From NCBI RefSeq assembly GCF_947501665.1, contig NZ_CANMWS010000015.1, forward strand, positions 1 through 64,000: a stretch of 64,000 nucleotides of DNA, in the 5' to 3' direction. The notes beneath the pieces are model-generated. The model was not told the DNA's origin. It ran no database searches and saw only the letters and a program-made list of their open reading frames with translations. How positions within the stretch are numbered: the first letter of the stretch is position 1; every line of letters begins with the position of its first letter. The stretch is from an uncultured Shewanella sp. (lineage in GTDB: Bacteria; Pseudomonadota; Gammaproteobacteria; Enterobacterales; Shewanellaceae). This document shows positions 56,631 to 64,000 of this stretch, piece by piece. The translations under genes and the position numbers were made by a program.

Positions 56631-57965
56631 TTAATCATCTTGTAATGGTTTTTTGGGCTTCTTCAACATGGGGGCATCACCAATGTCCACACCAGAAAGA
56701 AAGCGTTTGTCACGTTTAGCCGATGTACGCTTGACGGTTGACTTATTATTAACGACTTTTTTGCGTTTTTTTACGACGGCTTTTTTATTATTTGTCTGTT
56801 TAGGTTTCTCTTTTAATCCTGAAAATTTAGGCGCTAAATCTTCAAAAATACTGAGAGTAAAGGTTTTATGTAGGAATTGTTGAACATTTTCAAAATTACG
56901 CCAATCTTTAGGGCCAACAAGAGAAATGGCATCGCCTTTACTGCCAGCACGGCCGGTACGACCAATGCGGTGAACGTATTCTTCAGAAAACTTAGGCATA
57001 TCAAAATTAATCACTAATGAGACATTGAGTAAATCCAAGCCACGAGAAGCCACATCGGTTGTCACGAGTATTTTTTGTAATCCACGGCTAAATTGATCCA
57101 TTATCTGGTTACGTTGGCTTTGAGTTAAGTCGCCACTGAGCGCCGCTGTTTTGAAACCCTGTAGCGCTAATTTGTCAGCTAAGCGACTCGTATCTTGTCG
57201 AGTTGCCGTAAAAATAATAATTTGCTTATGTTGTTCTTGGCTTAATAGTCGAGAGAGGATGGCTTCTTTATGATCTAAATGATCGCATAAATAGACATGT
57301 TGGGTAATATCTGCATGGGAAATGTTGGCTGCGCCAATGGCAACATGTTCAGGATCGGTTAATAGCTCAGCGGCAATATCATTTATGTCAGTATGATCAA
57401 GGGTTGCAGAAAACATTAATGTTTGTCTGCGCTTATGATCGGCGGTGCAATTAATGGCTTTTAATTGAGCGGCAAACCCCAAATCGAGCATACGATCCGC
57501 TTCATCAAGAATAAGAAGCTCTAATCCGTTTAAGTGGAGGTGGTGTTGAGCAAGGTGATCGGCGAGCCGGCCAGGTGTCGCAACGACAAAATGTGGATCA
57601 CGGGCTAATGATTTGGCTTGATCATTAAAATTTTCTCCGCCTAGGATTTTAATGGCTTTATATTGTGTGTTTGCGACGAGTAAACGTAACTGGCTATAGA
57701 CTTGTGTGGCTAATTCTCGCGTCGGCAGTAAAATGACCACTCTTGGATCGCGTTTACTGAGTGCGCGAGTGGAGATCATTCTTTGCATGGCAGGTAATAG
57801 AAAAGCCAGTGTTTTACCTGATCCTGTCTTTGAAGAAGCCATTAAATCTTTACCGGCAAGCGCCACTGGAATGGCTTGTTCTTGGATATCGGTTGGGGTA
57901 TCGATCCCCATGTGTTTTAAGCTTTGTAAAAGACGGTTATCAAGTTGAAAATCAGTAAATAGCAA
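56631..57965 (-). CDS. DEAD-box ATP-dependent RNA helicase
   Basis: This 444-residue helicase of the SrmB/RhlE type remodels RNA or assists ribosome assembly. The Q motif is FQLDNRLLQSLKHMGIDTPTDIQEQAI, Walker A ASSKTGSGKT (43-52), Ia PTRELA, Ib TPGR, DEAD at 154-157, SAT at 186-188, and motif VI HRIGRTGRAG. The C-terminal tail (about 380-444) is very basic and Lys-rich, typical of RNA-binding extensions. I cannot assign it to one E. coli paralogue with confidence. Confidence 0.94.
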   Translation of the reverse strand: MLFTDFQLDNRLLQSLKHMGIDTPTDIQEQAIPVALAGKDLMASSKTGSGKTLAFLLPAMQRMISTRALSKRDPRVVILLPTRELATQVYSQLRLLVANTQYKAIKILGGENFNDQAKSLARDPHFVVATPGRLADHLAQHHLHLNGLELLILDEADRMLDLGFAAQLKAINCTADHKRRQTLMFSATLDHTDINDIAAELLTDPEHVAIGAANISHADITQHVYLCDHLDHKEAILSRLLSQEQHKQIIIFTATRQDTSRLADKLALQGFKTAALSGDLTQSQRNQIMDQFSRGLQKILVTTDVASRGLDLLNVSLVINFDMPKFSEEYVHRIGRTGRAGSKGDAISLVGPKDWRNFENVQQFLHKTFTLSIFEDLAPKFSGLKEKPKQTNNKKAVVKKRKKVVNNKSTVKRTSAKRDKRFLSGVDIGDAPMLKKPKKPLQDD

Positions 57966-58165
57966 AGAGGGATACCCCTAACATAAAAATAATCGACCAT
58001 TATACCTCATATTTTCATATGCGCACTAGGGGCTGTCGATCTTTGGTGATTATTTGTGTAGCAGTTTGTGGGGAATTTATACAAGGCAGAGCTTATGCTG
58101 TCTAGTCATTCTTAGCTAATTCTGCGGTGTGATTGAGAGGGGGTGTGATGTTATGCATTAAATGA

Positions 58166-58591
58166 CTATTCTTTTTCTTGATTTAGCTGTTTTAACCACT
58201 TTAAAAAAGCTTGATTATTTTGTTGTTTGGTTTGTGAATCAATCACTTTATCTTCATCTGAATCGGGGGTTTTCCACGCTTGATAAAGGACTTTATGACT
58301 AAAAGGCACTTGGTTATTGGGGGCTGGCCAAACTTCTAAGTTTCTAGGATCGTTATGTTCTTGGTGAGTGATACTGTTCACTTTTGGAGCGGGCTCATGT
58401 TTTTCATAATCAGGGATAAGTTCAACATTCGCTGAAGAGGCCGATTGAGTTGAGGTGTCTTCATTGGCTGACGCTTTAACTATGTTCAGCGCCAATAGAG
58501 TGATAATAATGCTAAACGAACATAATCTAGTGGTTAGGTGAGAACCCTTATTGTAACGAAAGATAGTGGATAACAGAACCGCGTTAAACAT
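58166..58591 (-). CDS. Small exported protein, unknown function
   Basis: This 141-residue protein has a hydrophobic N-terminal segment (about 23-42, TTRLCSFSIIITLLALNIVKASA) that looks like a signal peptide after a long n-region, so an internal start is possible. The mature part is polar, with a Ser/Thr/Asp-rich start (NEDTSTQSASSANVE), many Pro and a charged C-terminal helix (QNNQAFLKWLKQLNQEKE). No family recognised. A Fur-like sequence lies about 50 bases upstream. Confidence 0.65.
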   Translation of the reverse strand: MFNAVLLSTIFRYNKGSHLTTRLCSFSIIITLLALNIVKASANEDTSTQSASSANVELIPDYEKHEPAPKVNSITHQEHNDPRNLEVWPAPNNQVPFSHKVLYQAWKTPDSDEDKVIDSQTKQQNNQAFLKWLKQLNQEKE

Positions 58592-58639
58592 AATCTAGCT
58601 CCTTGAAACCGTAACACTAATATTTCGAGGTTATTTATA

Positions 58640-58658
58640 AATAATGATAATAGTGAAT
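58640..58658. promoter_or_regulatory. Possible Fur-box-like site
   Basis: AATAATGATAATAGTGAAT matches 13 of 19 positions of the Fur consensus, the left half nearly perfect. A second GATAAT-like element lies about 20 bases away on the other strand. The site is upstream of the small exported protein gene at 58166-58591. Confidence 0.4.
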
Positions 58659-58805
58659 ATTAAGTATAGCACGAATAACATTATCATTTTTAATGACGAT
58701 TTAGTTAATGCTCTTTTAGATAATGTTTATGATGGTGGTATGTTCACACCAAAAATAAATGGACTCAGAACGGTTAACTTTTTTAAGGGTAGACCTATTA
58801 TTTAA
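58644..58805 (+). pseudogene. Short open frame, possible truncated gene copy
   Basis: A 53-codon frame opens at ATG 58644 and stops at 58803-58805. Its sequence looks protein-like (FNDDLVNALLDNVYDGGMF, INGLRTVNFFKGRPII) and by eye resembles the frame on the opposite strand at 58990-59359: both show YS(S/T)N, a hydrophobic strand ending in FN, and later RP(I/V). There is no ribosome site at useful distance. I read it as a 3'-truncated relative of that gene, or chance. Confidence 0.35.
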
Positions 58806-58989
58806 TGATTTTACCCATTTACTTATTATGAGAATATTAATTATATATTCAATATCAACTAGTTTATTCATTTTTAGTATGAAGAATTCAATATCTAATT
58901 AATAAACCCTTTCCGATGGTGATAAATGAGTATATTTATCTGTTTGTATCATAATAATTCTAATTAGATTATTAATGTTGATTTGTTTT

Positions 58990-59359
58990 TTAACCCGTAA
59001 ATAAAAATAGGAAAAAAAGGATATAACCGACAATATTAAGGGTCTTAATATTCATACGGTGAGGGCCTTTTTGGGGTAAGTTATAGTAAGAAAAGACACC
59101 TCGTTTATCATCATATAATACTGGTCGACTAACTAAGTAATTATTGATATACATATCAAGACCTTTTGTTGTTTAATCGGTTTAAATTAGACATTGCTTC
59201 TTTATTGAAAACGAGGGTTATGTTACTTGAATACGTTATTTGAGGGGTAGTATTTAATTGTTTCATTATATGTAGACTATTTACACAAATATATGATGCA
59301 TTATCTATTTTTTTCCTTTTTATTTTTGAATACGTTGGGAGAGGAATATTAAGAATCAC
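58990..59359 (-). pseudogene. Probable frameshifted small gene
   Basis: Two minus-strand frames abut: 59359-59156 (67 codons) and 59154-58990 (54 codons). The first stops with TGA one base before the second's ATG. Removing one A from the AAAA run in CAACAAAAGG (about 59163-59166) joins them into about 122 codons reading ...NRLNNKGLDMYINNYLVSRP... and ending in a hydrophobic segment (IVGYILFFLFLFTG). So this is a one-base frameshift, a coupled pair of tiny genes, or a sequencing error. The apparent N-terminus falls inside a hairpin, so the true 5' end may be lost. No family recognised. Confidence 0.45.
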
Positions 59360-59385
59360 GCTGTTTGTTTAACAGCGTGATTCTT
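59351..59385. terminator. Perfect 15-bp hairpin after metC
   Basis: AAGAATCACGCTGTT (59351-59365) and AACAGCGTGATTCTT (59371-59385) are perfectly complementary around a 5-nt loop. It lies about 40 bases past the metC stop and probably ends metC transcription. On the plus strand TTATT follows. Confidence 0.75.
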
Positions 59386-59423
59386 TTATTAACACAGCAA
59401 TATTAAGGGGGCTGTATTATCAA

Positions 59424-60608
59424 TTAGTTATTTTTATTCAATACGGCATGATAACGAGAAAAAGCGGAGTCGAGATCGTTGATAAGATCGTCTACATTTT
59501 CAAGTCCAATATGCAAGCGGATGAGTGGCTTTGAACTATCCCATTGTGTTGCAGTGCGTAATTTATCAATACCAAATACGCCTAAAATAAGGCTTTCAAA
59601 CCCTCCCCATGAAAAGCCCATTTTAAAATGTTGCATGTTCTCGACAAAGGCGGTAATTGAAGCCCGATCACCTTCTTTTAATACAAAAGAAAATAAACCA
59701 TTAGCCGCGCTGAAATCACGTTTGAAAAAGGCATGCCCTGGGCAAGTTTCAAAAGCTGGGTGCCTTATGTGATCAACTTCAGGACGTGTGGCTAACCAGT
59801 TGGCGACTTTCAGTGCATTTTGTTCATGTTGCGCCATACGCACTCCCAGTGTACGAAGACCTCGACTGGCTAAGTAAACATCATCAGGAGAGGTACATTG
59901 GCCTAATAAATAACTGTGTTCCCTTAATTGATCCCAATGTTGTTGATTCGCTGTAGCTGTGCCCATCATGACATCGGAATGGCCTACAATGTACTTAGTG
60001 GCCGCTTGAATAGAAATATCAACGCCTAATTCAAAAGGGCGTGAATTAATAGGTGAAGCCCAAGTATTGTCTAACATAACCACTAGATCATGCTCATGTG
60101 CAATTTGACTTAAGGTTGGTACATCTTGAATTTCCATGGTAATGGAGCCCGGAGACTCTAAAAAGAGCACCTTAGTATTGGGCTGAATGAGTGTCGCGAT
60201 GTCTTTACCAATGAGTGGATCATAATAAGTTGTTTCAATGCCAAAGCCTGCCAGTAGTTTATTACAAAGATCCCGAGTAGGTTCATAGACACTGTCAACC
60301 ATGAGCAAATGATCGCCTGCTTTTAAAAAAGACAATAACGCGCCTGTAATTGCAGCTGAACCTGAAGGGTATAATGCAGTACCAGCGCCGCCTTCAAGTT
60401 CAGCAATAGCCGATTGAAAAGCAAAGTGAGTGGGGCCGCCACGTCGACCGTAAAACATTTCACCATTGGTTCTATTTTTAATGGCAAAGGCCATATCATC
60501 CATAGTGTCGAATGTCATGGTAGAAGCTCTAACCACTGGCGGATTGATCACGCCTTGGGTCCATTTTTTTTGTCGACCTAAGCTCACAATTTGCGTTTCT
60601 TTTTTCAT
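59424..60608 (-). CDS. metC: Cystathionine beta-lyase
   Basis: This PLP enzyme of methionine synthesis splits cystathionine to homocysteine, pyruvate and ammonia. The 394-residue protein aligns throughout with E. coli MetC: GRQKKWTQGVINPPVVRAST, NGEMFYGRRG, the PLP lysine Lys205 in IQAATKYIVGHSD, and FSWGGFESLI near the end. ATG 60608 is chosen by homology; 18 further in-frame codons upstream (MLRWLKYRYSP...) are not conserved and would cover a likely MetJ operator. Confidence 0.95.
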   Translation of the reverse strand: MKKETQIVSLGRQKKWTQGVINPPVVRASTMTFDTMDDMAFAIKNRTNGEMFYGRRGGPTHFAFQSAIAELEGGAGTALYPSGSAAITGALLSFLKAGDHLLMVDSVYEPTRDLCNKLLAGFGIETTYYDPLIGKDIATLIQPNTKVLFLESPGSITMEIQDVPTLSQIAHEHDLVVMLDNTWASPINSRPFELGVDISIQAATKYIVGHSDVMMGTATANQQHWDQLREHSYLLGQCTSPDDVYLASRGLRTLGVRMAQHEQNALKVANWLATRPEVDHIRHPAFETCPGHAFFKRDFSAANGLFSFVLKEGDRASITAFVENMQHFKMGFSWGGFESLILGVFGIDKLRTATQWDSSKPLIRLHIGLENVDDLINDLDSAFSRYHAVLNKNN

Positions 60609-60648
60609 AGCGCTGTTCCATTGAATACGAGGTGAATAACGGTATTTT

Positions 60649-60664
60649 AGCCATCTTAACATCT
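60649..60664. promoter_or_regulatory. Candidate MetJ operator upstream of metC
   Basis: On the minus strand AGATGTTA and AGATGGCT are two adjacent 8-mers resembling the met box AGACGTCT (5/8 and 6/8 matches), in the tandem 8-bp register MetJ needs. An inverted repeat, ATTTTAGCC (60644-60652) and GGCTAAAAT (60669-60677), frames and partly overlaps them. It lies 41-56 bases upstream of the metC ATG. Confidence 0.5.
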
Positions 60665-60752
60665 ATACGGCTAAAATAAAGAGGCAAATGATCCCAATAC
60701 TCAACTTGCTGTGGACCGCTTTCAGTCTTTATTGCATTTTGTACGGTGAGAT

Positions 60753-63005
60753 CTATGCAGGAAGCTCAGCGATGGGAAGCGTAATGATGATTTCAACACC
60801 TTGTTGTTGCACTTTTTCATCAATATAATTGTTAGCTTGAATATGACCTTGATGAAATTGGGCGATCAGTCTTGCAATATAAAGCCCCAGACCCAGGTGG
60901 GGTTTTTCATGGTGTCCTTTGAGCGATTTTGTTGTTTGCAAGGGGGGACGAATAGAGATCATAGACTCAAAAATATGTTCTGACATATCGTCGGGTAAAA
61001 GTGGACCTTGATTAAATACTCTTATTTGTATTTGCTGATGCTTACTGGCTTTTGTTTTGTCCGTATTGTCTGATCTACGGTATGGAAGTAAGTTTAATGC
61101 AATATCAATGGGGTGACTTGCTTCATTAAATTCAAGTGCATTAGCAATAAGTTTGTCCATGAGTTGAGCAATATATTCAGGCACACCGCTGATAAAAATG
61201 GACTGTGAGGGTAAGCTTAAGGTAAATTTTTGATCAGGGTAGGTTAGTTGATAGCCTTGAATACAGCCGTTTATCACATCTGTCAGAGGAAAAACCTCTG
61301 TGTCGGCTTGCGTGATACTTTGTTCTAATCGAGTGGCTTCACTCATGTAGTTTAAAATCATACTCAGTCGATTAATCCCTTCTTGTGCACGAATGACGTA
61401 TTTATCGGCGTTAGGGGGCAATAATTGTAAACTTAAGTGTTCAAGTGATGAGCGAACGACGGCAACTGGGGTACGTAACTCGTGAGATAATCGAGAAGAC
61501 ATATTCTCTAGATAGTGATTATATTGGCTTAATCGAGTGACAATATTGGCGAAACTACGCGATAAATCACCGATCTCATCCCTATTCGTGGAGGGAATGA
61601 TAGGCTGTGTTATTCGCCCTTGGGCATCAATTGCTTGCTCTGCATCATCTCTTAATCGCCTGATCCGGTTCGAGATATTAGATGCAAAGAAAAAAAGAGC
61701 TAAGGTTCCCATACCCATGACAGTAATAATCATATCAAACAGTTTTTCAAGGGCTTTGTTGCGCAGGGTTCTTATCCCGTGGGTTGTTTCTTCCGCCACC
61801 ACTACGCCCATGACATTATCATCAATCCAGATGGGGCTTGCAGCTGCGAGGACAACGGCTTTTTTGTCGGGTGTTAAGCGCCAACCTGAACCTTGTTGGC
61901 CACATAAGGCTGCACTGATGTAGCTGCCTTCTAATAAAGTGGAATCTTCAAGTGTATCAACAAAATCTTTAGGTGGTGTGGTTAAGACCTTTGCATACAG
62001 AGGATGTAAATACCTTTGTTTAATTGTTTGCCAGATACTTTTAGATTGAGACTCCTTGAATGTTCCAGCCCAGTTGTTTTGATTGTCATGTAAATCGCCG
62101 GAGCGGGCTAATACTCTACCATGATTATCCAGTACCCAAATGCGAGAGTGATTATGCCCCATTCCTTTAATGATTTGTTCTATTTCTGGTGAAGGCACCA
62201 GTACTGTTCCCAGTTTATTGACATCATCAATGGCGGAAGTGCCGACAATGGCGTCTAACTGACGTGTATTGCTATCGTTAACATCATATAATGCAAAGCC
62301 TAATTTACTGCCGAGCATGTTTAACGGCATTCTCAGTTCAATATTATAGCCTTGCTGTGTTTTACGCCATTGCCCTTGAATTTTAATTTCGGGTGTGACT
62401 GGGGTTGATTGAGTTGGATCCATTGGCAGCTGGAACGCACTGATCCAGCCATCTTTTATCGTGGAGACAATGTAACGCTTAAAGTGTCCATCAGGAGCCA
62501 AGGTTGCAATGGCTAAATGATCATTTTTATCTATGCTCAGTGAGTTTTCCCCACGATAAACCACATGGGGGTCGAAAACTTCAAAAAATGCATATAAGTA
62601 ACCGGCATATTTACCGACCATATGAGTAAAATGGATCCCCAAGGTTTGATTCGTATCACGTTGATAAATGATATTATTGTCACCATAGTCAATGGCTTTA
62701 TGCCAATAAGCTTGCCAGTCGTTTCGTTTGCCGTCCAGCTGTATGGGGCTCGAAAAAGGATAGGCGTATAAATCTCGTCCTTTTTTGACTTGTGTTAAAA
62801 AGCTGGCTTGGCTATTAAACAGTTTAGGTCTTTCATGTAAAGCTGTTGCTAAGGCTTGGGTGGTGCCTTCTAACGTTTTTTCTTGACCATGGCGTAAATA
62901 CTTTTCCATTTCCCAGACATACTGATACCCAAGCCAAGGAAGGCAAAGTAAAAACAGGGATAAAATGGCCACTTTTGAGCGTAACCCCATGGGAAGATTA
63001 AACAT
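60753..63005 (-). CDS. pdsS: Sensor histidine kinase of the proteobacterial dedicated sortase system (PdsS)
   Basis: This 750-residue transmembrane kinase has TM1 at about 10-28, a large periplasmic domain (30-420), TM2 at about 424-442 and a HAMP linker (443-495). The HisKA site has His508 (RLSHELRTPVAV). The HATPase domain has its N-box in DKLIANALEFNEA and a glycine box in HLGLGLYIARL; the first glycine box is degenerate (NQGPLLPDD). The periplasmic start LDGKRNDWQAYW resembles a CBM9-like beta sandwich. It starts 3 bases after pdsR. The assignment follows its size, domain plan and PdsR partner. Confidence 0.88.
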   Translation of the reverse strand: MFNLPMGLRSKVAILSLFLLCLPWLGYQYVWEMEKYLRHGQEKTLEGTTQALATALHERPKLFNSQASFLTQVKKGRDLYAYPFSSPIQLDGKRNDWQAYWHKAIDYGDNNIIYQRDTNQTLGIHFTHMVGKYAGYLYAFFEVFDPHVVYRGENSLSIDKNDHLAIATLAPDGHFKRYIVSTIKDGWISAFQLPMDPTQSTPVTPEIKIQGQWRKTQQGYNIELRMPLNMLGSKLGFALYDVNDSNTRQLDAIVGTSAIDDVNKLGTVLVPSPEIEQIIKGMGHNHSRIWVLDNHGRVLARSGDLHDNQNNWAGTFKESQSKSIWQTIKQRYLHPLYAKVLTTPPKDFVDTLEDSTLLEGSYISAALCGQQGSGWRLTPDKKAVVLAAASPIWIDDNVMGVVVAEETTHGIRTLRNKALEKLFDMIITVMGMGTLALFFFASNISNRIRRLRDDAEQAIDAQGRITQPIIPSTNRDEIGDLSRSFANIVTRLSQYNHYLENMSSRLSHELRTPVAVVRSSLEHLSLQLLPPNADKYVIRAQEGINRLSMILNYMSEATRLEQSITQADTEVFPLTDVINGCIQGYQLTYPDQKFTLSLPSQSIFISGVPEYIAQLMDKLIANALEFNEASHPIDIALNLLPYRRSDNTDKTKASKHQQIQIRVFNQGPLLPDDMSEHIFESMISIRPPLQTTKSLKGHHEKPHLGLGLYIARLIAQFHQGHIQANNYIDEKVQQQGVEIIITLPIAELPA

Positions 63006-63008
63006 GTT

Positions 63009-63701
63009 TTAAGATTGTGGATCCCAGCGATATCCCATGCCATAAACCGTATCAATACAATTAAAATGTGTGTCTTGTTCTAAGAATTTCTTACGGATCC
63101 GTTTAATATGTGAAGTGATAGTACTGTCATCGACAAAAATCTTCGCGTCAGTCATCAGGGCTTGGCGATGACGAACATGGCCTGGACGTTTTGCTAATGC
63201 ATGGACCATCCAAAACTCAGTGACGGTGAGTTCAATTGCGAGGGTTTTCCAGTGAACTAACATCCTATTGAGATCGATACGTAAATGACCATGTTCTATT
63301 AAATCTTCTTGGGGGGGTTGGCTATCTTGTAAAGCGGAACGCCTAAAGAGCGCTGCTAGCCTCGCTAATAAATGCGGAAAGCTGACGTCTTTGCTTAAAT
63401 AATCATCGGCACCGAGACGCAAGCCACAAACGGTATCAAAATCACTGTCTCTGGCGGTGAGAAAGATAATCGGTAAGCGGGTCGATAAACTTCTAAGGGC
63501 CTGACATAACGTAAAGCCACCATCAATTTCATTTTCTAAACCAATATCAATAATTGCCAAATCGGGTAATCTGATTTGAAAAGCTTGCATGGCACTGAGA
63601 CGGTTAGCATAAGCCTGTACTTGATAGCCTTGCTGTTCTAATACTTCGGTGTAATTTTCTCTGATCGCGGGTTCATCTTCAACGATGGCAATTCGTTTCA
63701 T
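63009..63701 (-). CDS. pdsR: Response regulator of the proteobacterial dedicated sortase system (PdsR)
   Basis: This OmpR/PhoB-type regulator has 230 residues. The receiver domain has acidic pocket residues E8 and D9, the phosphoacceptor Asp52 (LAIIDIGL), Thr in FLTARD and Lys in YLSKDVS. The C-terminal winged helix includes LTVTEFWMVHALAKRPGHVRHRQALM and DDSTITSHIKRIRKKF, ending in GMGYRWDP. The wording DSDFDTVCGLRLGADDYLSKDVSFPHLLARLAALFRR is very close to what I remember of TIGR03787 PdsR. It is first in a pdsR-pdsS operon; sortase genes should be upstream, outside the window. Confidence 0.9.
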   Translation of the reverse strand: MKRIAIVEDEPAIRENYTEVLEQQGYQVQAYANRLSAMQAFQIRLPDLAIIDIGLENEIDGGFTLCQALRSLSTRLPIIFLTARDSDFDTVCGLRLGADDYLSKDVSFPHLLARLAALFRRSALQDSQPPQEDLIEHGHLRIDLNRMLVHWKTLAIELTVTEFWMVHALAKRPGHVRHRQALMTDAKIFVDDSTITSHIKRIRKKFLEQDTHFNCIDTVYGMGYRWDPQS

Positions 63702-64000
63702 TTAGGGTAACAGACTCATCGACAGCAGTTAGTATGTAGCGCCAGACTATACAGTAAATTACCGGAATGAGTAGCCCTCAAATACGATTGCCATATTGTA
63801 GCCACAATTGATCATTAAGTTGGCTTTATATTCGTGGAATTTTTAAGTTCATGAAGGTATTGATGCTATGCCTCAAATAAGGGGAGTCGCATCAATACCG
63901 ATTAAGTACCCATAGTGAATAATGTAATGGGTTTTATTTAGGGCGGATTATATAATCATAATTATAACTTTCAAAATTAATGAACCGCGTTGAAGGTGTG
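63702..64000. other. Region upstream of pdsR, with a long hairpin
   Basis: About 300 bases without a gene up to the window edge. It should contain the pdsR promoter near 63702-63800. An 11-bp perfect inverted repeat, GGTATTGATGC (63856-63866) with GCATCAATACC (63889-63899), has a smaller internal pairing (CCTC with GGGG). It may end the neighbouring gene beyond the edge or bind a regulator. Confidence 0.6.

Noticed and set aside
58990-59154. LPQKG followed by a hydrophobic C-terminus, looking like a sortase signal near pdsRS
   Set aside because: The Thr of LPxTG is Lys and no positive tail follows the hydrophobic stretch; in a decayed gene this is most likely chance.

Overview
The window reads as a chromosomal segment of an AT-rich marine gammaproteobacterium, most likely Shewanellaceae (Shewanella or Parashewanella type). 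Pointers are FabV as the enoyl-ACP reductase, the sap/psp/ycjXF gene order, DNA polymerase II, large TonB-dependent receptors whose mature N-termini carry VERISVTGSR, and the two-component genes of the proteobacterial dedicated sortase system. Most of it is core genome. The only mobile element is an IS630-type transposase cut by the left edge. I see no tRNA, rRNA, prophage or CRISPR array; the one structural RNA is the 4.5S SRP RNA.

Layout. 1-519: IS630 transposase, 3' part. 637-8443 (minus): fabV, sapFDCBA and pspF. 8615-12641 (plus): pspABC and ycjX-ycjF, an envelope-stress block. 12734-14768: methionine gamma-lyase, a secreted ComEA-like helix-hairpin-helix protein and ffs (4.5S RNA). 14875-24208: xylB, xylA and four tandem sugar-porter MFS paralogues. 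24308-31121: a YccT-family protein, priC, a TSUP permease, dinG and, divergently, polB; a perfect LexA-type box lies between dinG and polB. 31374-41643: a porin, two TonB-dependent receptors each behind about 1 kb of AT-rich non-coding DNA, and an orphan secreted protein. 41694-57965: conserved housekeeping genes (cysB, sdaA, nagZ, a glutaredoxin, a DUF748/AsmA-like giant, DUF445, a GcvA-like LysR regulator, a second TSUP permease, an M23 peptidase, a cupin, a YgjP-type metallopeptidase, DUF3010, a DEAD-box helicase). 58166-59423: a small exported protein and a stretch with gene remnants. 59424-63701: metC and pdsS/pdsR.

How the genes work together. The Sap ABC importer, Psp system and YcjXF form the envelope-stress neighbourhood known from enterobacteria, but FabV stands where E. 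coli has FabI. The xyl cluster makes xylulose 5-phosphate from xylose; its four porters are close paralogues and the last has lost the TM1 aspartate used for proton coupling. dinG and polB look like one divergent SOS unit. The right edge holds the regulatory half of a dedicated sortase system whose sortase and substrate genes should lie just outside.

The best leads are the Walker A Lys-to-Arg change in SapD, the Asp-to-Tyr change in the fourth sugar porter, the dinG/polB SOS box, Fur-like boxes beside uncharacterised genes, the decayed or frameshifted small genes at 58644-59359, and the sortase two-component pair. I did not find a clear-cut entirely new system.
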